Source: JADGQM01 sp964505935
GTDB taxonomy: Bacteria > Desulfobacterota > Syntrophobacteria > Syntrophobacterales > Syntrophobacteraceae
Length of the DNA stretch: 64,000 bases
Assembly (NCBI GenBank): GCA_964505935.1
Contig: CAZDKX010000002.1
Span: 8,195-72,194, forward strand
Direction of reading: 5' to 3'
Shown here: piece by piece, positions 44,397 through 51,807 of the stretch
Layout: each line of letters starts with the position of its first letter
Numbering within the stretch: the first letter of the stretch is position 1
Notes under the pieces: model-generated
Seen by the model: only the letters and a program-made list of their open reading frames with translations
Database searches by the model: none
What the model was told of the DNA's origin: nothing
Position numbers and translations under genes: made by a program

Positions 44397-45264
44397 GCGC
44401 CGCATCAGATCAAAACGGCTTCACAGCTTCCTTCACGACCCATCTGCCGTCGTTGGGAGCATCATGCTGCTGGTGTTTATCCTGGGGGCGCTGTTTGCCC
44501 CGTGGATCACGCCGCAGAACCCCTACGACCTGACCGAGATCAGGCTGGCAAACTCCTTGAAGCCCCCCATCTGGTCCGAAGACGGTGAACAGCCTTTTCT
44601 CCTTGGCACCGACGACCAGGGACGAGACATCTACAGTACCATTGTCTACGGATGCCGCACTTCGCTCACCGTCGCCTTCAGCGTTGTCCTTATCGCCGGC
44701 AGCTTCGGCGTCCTCATCGGGCTTCTGGCTGGCTATTACGGCGGATGGATCGACACGCTCACCATGCGGCTGGCCGATACCGTTTTTTCCTTTTCCACGA
44801 CCCTCCTGGCGATTCTGCTGCTGGGGGTCTTCAAGAGCAGCGGCGTTCTGACCGTCATTGCCGCCATCTGTATTGCGGATTGGGTGCGCTACGCACGGAC
44901 CATGCGGGGAAGCGTTCTCGAAGTCAAGCAGGAGGCGTATGTGATGGCGGCCAGGGCCTCGGGCGCAAGAGACGTTCGCATCCTCCTCAGACACATCCTG
45001 CCCAACGCCATCCCGCCCATCCTGGTAGTCGTTGCGGTGGACCTGGCCGTGGTGATCATGCTGGAGGCAACCCTGAGCTTCCTGGGGGTTGGGGTCCCCC
45101 TGACCGAACCTTCCCTCGGCATGATGATCTCCACGGGCCAGCGCTATGTCTATGCCGATATGTGGTGGATGGTACTCTTCCCCGGCACCGCGCTCATTCT
45201 CCTGGTTGTGGGCATCAACCTTTTTGCCGATTGGCTGAGAGAAGAGCTCAATCCCAAAATTTAG
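44389..45264 (+). CDS. dppC: Dipeptide ABC transporter permease (DppC-like)
   Basis: This 291-residue permease begins with a short basic stretch and the DPSAVVGSIMLLVFILGALFAP helix of the OppC_N type. The LLGTDDQGRDIYST segment and the EAA-like MAARASGARDVRILLRHILP (about 190-210) are standard for the family. It completes the heteromeric channel with DppB. The pfk gene follows after 52 bases on the same strand and could be co-transcribed. Confidence 0.9.
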   Translation: MTERRIRSKRLHSFLHDPSAVVGSIMLLVFILGALFAPWITPQNPYDLTEIRLANSLKPPIWSEDGEQPFLLGTDDQGRDIYSTIVYGCRTSLTVAFSVVLIAGSFGVLIGLLAGYYGGWIDTLTMRLADTVFSFSTTLLAILLLGVFKSSGVLTVIAAICIADWVRYARTMRGSVLEVKQEAYVMAARASGARDVRILLRHILPNAIPPILVVVAVDLAVVIMLEATLSFLGVGVPLTEPSLGMMISTGQRYVYADMWWMVLFPGTALILLVVGINLFADWLREELNPKI

Positions 45265-45316
45265 TCATGAGGCCGCAATCTCATATCAGGAAAATTGTGC
45301 AGAGCGAGGGAAATTT

Positions 45317-47542
45317 ATGACCACAGTTCGTCCGCGCTTCCGTATCGGCGTCCTGACCAGCGGTGGTGATTCACAGGGCATGAATGCCGCAGTGCGCTCC
45401 GTGGTGCGCACCGCGCTCAATCTCGGTGCGGAAGTCTTCGCCATATTCGAGGGCTATCGCGGCATGCTCGAAGGCGGCCCCTATATCAAGCAGATGGGCT
45501 GGAGCGACGTGGGAGGGATCCTCCAGGAAGGCGGCACGATCATTGGTTCGGCACGTTCGACGGCCTTCCGGCAGCGTGAAGGACAGCGCAAGGCCGCCCT
45601 CAATCTGATCACGAACGGTATCCAGGGTCTCGTCGTCATTGGCGGCGACGGCAGCCTCACCGGCGCCAATCACTTTCGCCGGGAATGGTCCGAGCTGCTC
45701 AAAGAGCTCGTTGCCGAGGGGGCCGTTGATCAGGCCACCGCCGAGGCCCATCCGTTCCTTTCCCTGGTCGGACTGGTCGGGTCCATCGACAATGATATGT
45801 TCGGCACCGACATGACCATCGGCGCAGACACCGCCCTCCATCGCATCGTGGAAGCGGTGGACGCCATTGCCGCCACCGCTGCCAGCCACCAGCGATCCTT
45901 TGTCGTGGAGGTCATGGGGAGACATTGCGGCTACCTGGCGCTCATGGCCGGTCTGGCGACCGGCGCCAACTGGATTCTGATCCCCGAGGACCCGCCCCAG
46001 GAGGGGTGGGAAACGGAGATGTGCGAGGCGGTGTTGAGCGGGCGCCGGAGTGGGCGGCGTCACAACGTGGTCCTGGTGGCCGAGGGCGCCATTGACCGCG
46101 CCGGGAATCCCATCACGGCCGATTATGTGAGACAAGTGCTCACCGACCGGCTCAAAGAAGACACCCGGGTGACGATCCTGGGCCATGTTCAGCGCGGCGG
46201 CGCGCCCAGCGCCTTCGATCGCAACATGAGTACCATCGTCGGCCACGCCGCTGTCCTTGAATTGCTGGCTGCCACGCCCGAGAGCGAGCCGCAGCTGATC
46301 GGCATCCGTGACAATGAGGTGGCGCGTTCGCCGCTCATGAAAAATGTGCATCAGAAGGATCGGGTCGCGGAGGCTATCGAAGCCGGCAAGTATGCCGAGG
46401 CTATGGAGCTGCGCGGCCGCAGCTTTGTCGAAGCCAACGCCATTCTGCACACGATCCTCCAGGCCCAGCCCCGCCCGCCGGAAGCCGGCCAGCGCCAATT
46501 CCGACTGGGCATCCTGCACGCCGGCGCCCCTGCACCGGGGATGAACACGGCGGTGCGCGCCGCCGTGCGTCTGGCCATCGATCAAGGGCACGTGATCCTG
46601 GGCATTCGCAACGGCGTAGCCGGGCTGCTCAGCGGCGACATCTGTGAGATGGGCTGGATGAGTGTCCATGGCTGGGTTGCCAGGGGCGGGGCGGAACTGG
46701 GCACCAGCCGCAGGCTGCCCAGAGGCGACGAATATGCGATGCTCGCCCAACGGCTGGGCGAATTCGGGATCGACGGCCTGCTGGTCATCAGCGGCTGGTC
46801 CGGCTATCAATTTGCCCACGACCTCTTTGCCCGCCGGGCAGAAGATCGCGCCCTGCGCATTCCCATCATTTGCGTCCCGGCCTCCATCAATAACGACCTG
46901 CCCGGCGCCGGGTTGAGCATCGGCGCCGATACGGCGCTCAATACCATCGTGCAAAACGTGGACAAACTCAAGGAATCGGCCGTCGCCTCACAACGCTGCT
47001 ACGTGGTGGAAGTGATGGGCTACGACTGCGGCTACCTTGCCCTCATGGGCGGGCTGGCAACAGGCGCGGAACGTATCTATCTGCCCGAACAGGGCATCGC
47101 CCTGAACGCCCTGCGCGATGACGTGGCGCGTTTGAAAGAAGGTTTCAGCCACGGGAAACGGTTGGGTCTGATCATTCGCAGCGAGCATGCGGACCCGCTG
47201 TACACGACGGAGTTCCTGACCACGCTTTTCGAGAAGGAAGGCGCCGGCGTCTTCGACGTGCGGCGCTCGATCCTGGGCCATATCCAGCAGGGCGGCCGCC
47301 CCACGCCCTTCGATCGCATCCAGGCCACCCGACTTACGGCGCGCGCCCTGGGTCGCCTCATCGAGCTGGCAACCAACGGCGCGGCGGCCGCCGAAGCGGT
47401 CGGCCGCCAGGCAGGCAAGATCGGGTTCACCAACCTGGCCAACCTCGGCGACCTGATGGAGCCCGCCGCCCGTCGCCCGCAGCTGCAGCCCTGGGAAAAA
47501 ATCATCGCCGTGGCTGAGATGATGGCCGAACTGTCGCATTAG
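45317..47542 (+). CDS. pfkA: Tandem, eukaryote-like ATP-dependent 6-phosphofructokinase
   Basis: This 741-residue protein has two PFK domains in tandem (about 5-355 and 390-735), about twice the bacterial length. The N-half has TSGGDSQGMNAAVRS, GGDGSLTGA near 109 and LVGSIDNDMFGTDMTIG near 155, whose Gly residues mark ATP rather than PPi use. Also present are EVMGRHCGYLAL, AEGAID and HVQRGG with PSAFDR. The C-half keeps the fold but has lost catalysis: ISGWSGY replaces the GGDGS loop and SINNDLPG replaces the catalytic SIDND. This catalytic-plus-regulatory arrangement and the wording of the motifs are those of animal and fungal PFK. It starts at ATG with GAGGGAAA upstream. Confidence 0.93.
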   Translation: MTTVRPRFRIGVLTSGGDSQGMNAAVRSVVRTALNLGAEVFAIFEGYRGMLEGGPYIKQMGWSDVGGILQEGGTIIGSARSTAFRQREGQRKAALNLITNGIQGLVVIGGDGSLTGANHFRREWSELLKELVAEGAVDQATAEAHPFLSLVGLVGSIDNDMFGTDMTIGADTALHRIVEAVDAIAATAASHQRSFVVEVMGRHCGYLALMAGLATGANWILIPEDPPQEGWETEMCEAVLSGRRSGRRHNVVLVAEGAIDRAGNPITADYVRQVLTDRLKEDTRVTILGHVQRGGAPSAFDRNMSTIVGHAAVLELLAATPESEPQLIGIRDNEVARSPLMKNVHQKDRVAEAIEAGKYAEAMELRGRSFVEANAILHTILQAQPRPPEAGQRQFRLGILHAGAPAPGMNTAVRAAVRLAIDQGHVILGIRNGVAGLLSGDICEMGWMSVHGWVARGGAELGTSRRLPRGDEYAMLAQRLGEFGIDGLLVISGWSGYQFAHDLFARRAEDRALRIPIICVPASINNDLPGAGLSIGADTALNTIVQNVDKLKESAVASQRCYVVEVMGYDCGYLALMGGLATGAERIYLPEQGIALNALRDDVARLKEGFSHGKRLGLIIRSEHADPLYTTEFLTTLFEKEGAGVFDVRRSILGHIQQGGRPTPFDRIQATRLTARALGRLIELATNGAAAAEAVGRQAGKIGFTNLANLGDLMEPAARRPQLQPWEKIIAVAEMMAELSH

Positions 47543-47585
47543 AGGCTGTCCAAGATCAAGTGGCAGTTATTGCAGTCTTTTTCAA

Positions 47586-47648
47586 ACCACGAAGCACCCG
47601 AAGGACACGAAGAAATCACTTCGTGTGCTTCGTGCTCTTCGTGGTAAA
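47586..47648. repeat. Family E inverted repeat (CACGAAG type), copy 1
   Basis: ACCACGAAGCACCCGAAGGACACGAAG pairs with CTTCGTG ... CTTCGTGGT, given here only by its ends. The same type recurs three times inside the RND operon. Confidence 0.75.
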
Positions 47649-47717
47649 GAGATCATTTGTTTTTGGACAACTCCTTAGTACCGCGCCACAGTTCAAAGTG
47701 ACTTTTTGTCACGAAAC

Positions 47718-47757
47718 GTCATTCCCGCATGTTTCTGGCGGGAATCCGGCTTCTGGA
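47718..47757. repeat. REP-like palindrome, family B copy 3
   Basis: CGTCATTCCCGC and GCGGGAATCCGG form a short hairpin with loop ATGTTTCTG; sequence and structure match half of the copy at 6025-6112. Confidence 0.65.
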
Positions 47758-47822
47758 AGTCCCATGGACCCCCGCCTGCAGCAAGGACTCTCTTACGAGA
47801 AGTTACGAGTTAGTTCTCATCC

Positions 47823-47930
47823 GGAAACCCCTCCCTTGGTGGGAGGGGCAGGGGGAGGGGGTGATCAAGTGCTTGGAATCGAATCATTTTTCACCCCCAC
47901 CTAGCCTCCCCCATCAAGGGGGAGGAGAAA
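47823..47930. repeat. G/C-run palindrome, family A copy 3
   Basis: CCCCTCCCTTGGTGGGAGGGG at the left and CCTCCCCCATCAAGGGGGAGG at the right frame a longer inverted arrangement; each arm is palindromic. It is related to the repeats at 2996-3077 and 29918-30000. Confidence 0.65.
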
Positions 47931-47966
47931 TCAAGGTACTTTCCGGATGGACACGAGTTATGATTT

Positions 47967-48030
47967 GCGAGTGCCGGGTGGGAATCGAGCCTTTTCATGT
48001 GTCTTCGGGTGCCCCCACATGAGCAACTCC
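47967..48030. repeat. Dispersed repeat, family C copy 2
   Basis: GCGAGTGCCGGGTGGGAATC, followed by GAGCCTTTTCATGTG and a shortened TCTTCGGGTGCCCCCACATGAGCAAC, aligns with the copies at 20083 and 61381. The central palindrome is partly deleted here. Confidence 0.6.
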
Positions 48031-48273
48031 CCTTTGTTGATTGCCCCCGTGACTGCGTCGCACCATGGTGATGTTTGTCAACACCCGCCAGGAGCTCGAT
48101 ACAGCAATATCGCAGGATTGTCCTTGACACAATCCCTGACCGGTGCTACCCGAAAAGCCTCAAGAGGCGACTGACTATGATGCTGCTGAAGCTGGTGACG
48201 CTATCCGCGGCAGAACAGGCAGGAGGGCTGCAACGCCCGATGTCAGCGGGCCGGATAAAAGGAGGACGAAGAA

Positions 48274-48381
48274 ATGATCATGTTTGTATTGGGATTCGTA
48301 GTAGGATTGGTGGTGGCCTGGAATTTCCTGCCTCAGCCGGCCTGGCTCAAGGACATGCTCGCCGGTTTGCGCAAGAAGTAA
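48274..48381 (+). CDS. 35-residue single-span membrane peptide
   Basis: ATG 48274 is preceded by AAAAGGAGGACG with GGAGG eight bases away, one of the best ribosome-binding sites in the window. The translation starts MIMFVLGFVVGLVVAWNFLP and ends in an amphipathic, basic tail with WLKDMLAGLRKK. A glycine-zipper-like GFVVG helix spans the membrane once. I do not recognise a named family with certainty; the WNFLPQP turn after the helix recalls small membrane proteins of other proteobacteria. It is flanked by the repeat cluster and the convergent SH3 gene. Confidence 0.72.
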   Translation: MIMFVLGFVVGLVVAWNFLPQPAWLKDMLAGLRKK

Positions 48382-48543
48382 GCAGCTCCACCTGGTGCGC
48401 GATCATTCTACTCGACCGTCGAGTGAAACAAGATTTTGCACCAGCTGGAGACAACTCTCTCTCATGCTTAGAAAGTCTGTCGTGCCGCTGCTTCTGGCTG
48501 CTGCGGTTGCGACTGAGCCGGCCACTGCTGCCGCTGACCTGTC

Positions 48544-49209
48544 CTATCGCCCATCCTGCACGATGCGATGCCATTCCTGAATCACCGGCGTATCAGCCGG
48601 AAGCCTGCCAAGGGCCGCCTCAAATTGCTCCCGTGGTGCTGATGGTCCAACCCCGAAGCCAAAATCAAGCAGCGCCAGGACCGCCTTCAAGACCGAAGGC
48701 GGTTGTTTATCCAGGACCGAAAGCAGAGACGATGGATCATGACCGGCCCACAACGTTATGGCCTCTGCGTACCCTTCCGCGAAAGAGCCATCGACCCCTC
48801 TCGCCATCTTGATAAAGATCTCCGCCGCCCGGCGGTCTCCTGACGCCGCCTGCTTGCCCAGGCGTGCAACCGCAGCCTCTCCCAAAGTGGTGGATACACC
48901 GGACCCTGAGCGGCAGGAAAACCTGGATATCTGCGTGCCGGCAATCCAACCTTCAACCGGAGCATTGATCCGGTACCAGTGTTTGCCCTTTTTGATGATT
49001 TCAATACCCGTACCACTGGGCAGGGCCGCCACGACGTTATTGCTCTTGACTTGAGGGTGAGAGCGAACATTGGCATACCCATCCGCAGCGGTCACCATGA
49101 ATTTCCGGCACTCGCCCGCGTGCACCGGTTCTCCAGGGAGGACCAAGGCAAGGAACAGCGTGATGGCAGCTGCCAGTCGAGGCATGATTTGGTCTACCAT
49201 CTTGACCAT
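48544..49209 (-). CDS. Periplasmic SH3-domain protein
   Basis: This 221-residue protein starts at ATG 49209, which shares its A with the stop codon of the upstream lysozyme gene (TGATG). A signal peptide (LAAAITLFLALVLPGEPVHA) directs it to the periplasm. A bacterial SH3 domain follows (about 35-95; GYANVRSHPQVKSNNVVAAL and GKHWYRINAPVEGWIAGTQI). A helical domain of unknown type fills the rest (about 110-221). SH3b domains often bind peptidoglycan. The one-base overlap implies coupled translation with the peptidoglycan-active enzyme, so it may assist, localise or inhibit that enzyme. Confidence 0.78.
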   Translation of the reverse strand: MVKMVDQIMPRLAAAITLFLALVLPGEPVHAGECRKFMVTAADGYANVRSHPQVKSNNVVAALPSGTGIEIIKKGKHWYRINAPVEGWIAGTQISRFSCRSGSGVSTTLGEAAVARLGKQAASGDRRAAEIFIKMARGVDGSFAEGYAEAITLWAGHDPSSLLSVLDKQPPSVLKAVLALLDFGFGVGPSAPREQFEAALGRLPADTPVIQEWHRIVQDGR

Positions 49210-50705
49210 CAGGGTTGTGGACAAGTCCCCAAGCCCCAATCTACGAACAAGTCACGAGGGTCTGATTCCCGCAACCAAACGACCAATTTCTTGAAATCAG
49301 CCGCATTATAAATGCCGACGCAGCCTGCTGTGCCTGCTCCTCGCTCATAACGCCGGTTCCAATCAATGTGAATCAGGATCGCGCTGCGGCGGGTGGTACC
49401 CGGTCCCTGGTAATCGAGGAGAATCTTTGCCGGACCGAGGCCCCGGTTCCAGATCTTGCCGCTGTAGTTGTCCTTACCGTCGGCCCATTCGATGTCATGG
49501 ACATACCATTTGCCCTCCGGCAGCGGTTCGAATGACCCTGAAACACTGTCGCTTCCTGTATGGAAAAATTGCCTGTAGGGCGAGCCGGAGCAGACTTCCA
49601 AGCTGTCCTTGCGTTGCCCGTCCTTGAAATAATCCAGCTCGAGCACCGTACATCCAACTTCATCCCTACGATTGGTCCTGGTCAATGTCAGATAATGTCT
49701 CCCGGGAATAGATGGACCCTCAGCTACCGGCGGCAGCGGGGTAACCTCTCCCCACAACTTCGCCCAAGTCTTCGGACCCACCTTTCCATCCGCCTCGGCC
49801 GTGGCAAAAAACCTGGTCTGAAAGTCCCTGACACCCTCATCGGTACGGCGCCCGAAATCTCCGTCGATGGGGCCATCGTAATACCCAAGGTCTTTCAGCC
49901 GCTCCTGTAACCGCTTGACATCAGGGCCACTGCATCCTCGAGCCAGGGTGCGCTTAAGAGCTCTGGGAGGTTCCACCTTCGCCATGGCGCTTCCCCTGAC
50001 GCTGAACACGATGCGCTCGCCCTCTGGAATAGCTTTTTCCGCCGGAGCAACGTGAAACTTCTCAGCATGAGGGTACTGGCGCACCGCTGCAACCCAGCTG
50101 TCTTTGGAGGAATTTTCCAGCGTAAGAATCTCGACGACCTGGTCATCTTGCCACGCAACAATGACGTCTTTTTCGCCCTGCCGATAGCCTTCGAGCAACG
50201 TGACCTTGTCCCGTGGTGACTCCTCGACCGTAATCGGCGTTCCTTCCCCGCCGACCTTTGAGAACAGCTCCCGCTCTTCTGACCTGCGCCTTGTCAGACC
50301 TTTGAGTTCCTGCTTAACACCGTTGACAATCCCCTTGTTCCACCTTGGGAACTCATCAGCCGCTCCCTGATAGTCTCCCCGATTGAGCTTCCTGAGCAGG
50401 GTACTTTCTTCCAGACTTCCCAGGCCCAGATTGTAGGAAAAGGATACCAGCGCATCGAACTGGTTTTGGTTGAGCGGCACTTTGACCAGATGCGTAACGC
50501 CTTTTGCCACCGCATCGCACTCAAACTTGAGAAAAGCCTCCGCCTCCTGTTCGGTAATGCGGTCGCCAAGGCGAACTTTATGCCCGTCGGGATAACGGAT
50601 TGTCCCATAGCCGATGGTTGGTATCCCTACCGGGTCAAGATAAGCATCGAGACGTAACCCTTCGAACTTCTCAATCAATGCGGTGCCGTTTTGGGAAACA
50701 TGCAT
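49209..50705 (-). CDS. GH24 lysozyme fused to peptidoglycan-binding and L,D-transpeptidase-like domains
   Basis: This 498-residue protein has a phage-type (T4-like) lysozyme domain at about 1-145, with the catalytic E15-x8-D24-x5-T30 triad intact (KFEGLRLDAYLDPVGIPTIG). An unassigned segment follows (about 150-250), then a PG_binding_1 domain (about 255-318; VKRLQERLKDLGYYDGPIDG) and a C-terminal YkuD-like domain. The last has CSGSPYR, PLPEGKWYV, His446 (LIHID) and Cys462 (GTAGCVGI) in the order seen in L,D-transpeptidases. No signal peptide is visible. The ATG at 50705 has GGAGGAG upstream. It could be a prophage relic, a wall-remodelling enzyme or a secreted antibacterial effector. Confidence 0.85.
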   Translation of the reverse strand: MHVSQNGTALIEKFEGLRLDAYLDPVGIPTIGYGTIRYPDGHKVRLGDRITEQEAEAFLKFECDAVAKGVTHLVKVPLNQNQFDALVSFSYNLGLGSLEESTLLRKLNRGDYQGAADEFPRWNKGIVNGVKQELKGLTRRRSEERELFSKVGGEGTPITVEESPRDKVTLLEGYRQGEKDVIVAWQDDQVVEILTLENSSKDSWVAAVRQYPHAEKFHVAPAEKAIPEGERIVFSVRGSAMAKVEPPRALKRTLARGCSGPDVKRLQERLKDLGYYDGPIDGDFGRRTDEGVRDFQTRFFATAEADGKVGPKTWAKLWGEVTPLPPVAEGPSIPGRHYLTLTRTNRRDEVGCTVLELDYFKDGQRKDSLEVCSGSPYRQFFHTGSDSVSGSFEPLPEGKWYVHDIEWADGKDNYSGKIWNRGLGPAKILLDYQGPGTTRRSAILIHIDWNRRYERGAGTAGCVGIYNAADFKKLVVWLRESDPRDLFVDWGLGTCPQP

Positions 50706-50837
50706 ATCGATCTCCTCCTGAAATCACGTCAAGGTACCATTAATGGGATTTTACCGCCCCTTTGGCCGCTGCCTTGGTCTCTCCCGATCGATAGGATGGT
50801 TGGTCAGTAAGCGTAATGGATGAATCAAACTGACGGA

Positions 50838-51626
50838 TTATGGCAATACGTTATTCAGTTGTTTGACCTTGCCCTGCTCATCGAACCAGACGGCGCCGTC
50901 GGCCATCATGATGCCCTCGGCGTTGGCGAACATATGGTGGGGAATGCCTTTCGCAATGCGATTGATGAAGTTCCTGGTAAAGATTGCATCATAGTATCTC
51001 AAGAATTCCGCCTGATTGGCCGCCGTCTTGCGCTGACCATTCTGGAAGAAAGCGACCGGATAGGCCACGTAGCGCCCCGCTGTCGCCCGTTTCCCAGCCA
51101 GCACGGCTTCCAGGAATGCCCGGGCGTTGCGCTCCACCAGCGCATCGTCCTCGGCCCCGGCTACCGCATAGCGACCTTGCCCGGGAATCAGTCGCGTGGT
51201 ACCGGTCTGCCGAAGGTACACCGGGTAGCGCCGCTTGCCGTCGGCACCTGTCCACTCACCGACGAGCACTTCCTTATCCAGCCGAGCAGAGCCGAAGTTG
51301 CCCCGGGGGTCCCGGTCGAGGAATCTCAAGGTGAAAACGCCGCCGCTGGTGCCGTCAGCGGCACGTTCACGCAATACGAGGTCCCGCTCACCCACAAACT
51401 CGCCCTCCAGGTGCAGGTCTTGCAGGTATTTCCGGTAGAAATAAACACCCTGTATCTTCTTCCGGTCATGAGGGTCCTCAAGGCTCATGCCGATCAGAAT
51501 GTTCTTGTTAAGGTCTCCCCTGTAGTCAATATACCTTACTTCCGTCGGTCCCTTCTCCTGGGCTCCGGAAAGTACCGGTGAGCAGAGCAGACAGGCAATC
51601 ATCACGATGAAGAAGCCGTTCTTCAT
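50838..51626 (-). CDS. Secreted protein of unknown function
   Basis: This 262-residue protein has a signal peptide (FIVMIACLLCSPVLSGA). The N-terminal half carries repeated Leu/Gly-rich strands (KIQGVYFYRKYLQDLHLEG, VLRERAADGTSGGVFTLRFL). The C-terminal half (about 165-262) has the feel of a small cystatin-like or NTF2-like fold with FLEAVLAGKRATAGRYVAYP. I do not recognise a named family. The ATG at 51626 follows GGAGACCC. It lies 132 bases upstream of the lysozyme gene on the same strand and may belong to the same transcript. Confidence 0.6.
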   Translation of the reverse strand: MKNGFFIVMIACLLCSPVLSGAQEKGPTEVRYIDYRGDLNKNILIGMSLEDPHDRKKIQGVYFYRKYLQDLHLEGEFVGERDLVLRERAADGTSGGVFTLRFLDRDPRGNFGSARLDKEVLVGEWTGADGKRRYPVYLRQTGTTRLIPGQGRYAVAGAEDDALVERNARAFLEAVLAGKRATAGRYVAYPVAFFQNGQRKTAANQAEFLRYYDAIFTRNFINRIAKGIPHHMFANAEGIMMADGAVWFDEQGKVKQLNNVLP

Positions 51627-51807
51627 TAAGGGTCTCCGGCAGGGTCAGTTACCTGGGAAAACGCTATTTCAGCTGATAGGAAAGCTCATAGGACCTGATG
51701 GGAAATCGCTTTTTCAGGGTTTCCTGGTAGCAGGTGTCATCGATTCTGTCAAGGAAAACTACTTCACCGTTACCCTCGGACAACGGCCTCCCAGGCTGTC
51801 CGAAACC

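Larger units (their letters stand above)
47543..48273. other. Repeat cluster downstream of pfk
   Basis: This 731-base gap contains four repeat types one after another: family E (47586-47648), family B (47718-47757), family A (47823-47930) and family C (47967-48030). The last 240 bases hold no repeat and lead to the small ORF. A Shine-Dalgarno GGAGG occurs at 48261-48265. No other gene is supported. Confidence 0.6.

Noticed and set aside
48075..48812. 245-codon plus-strand open frame
   Set aside because: It overlaps both the 35-residue ORF (better ribosome-binding site) and the antisense of the SH3 gene; the translation is low in recognisable structure.
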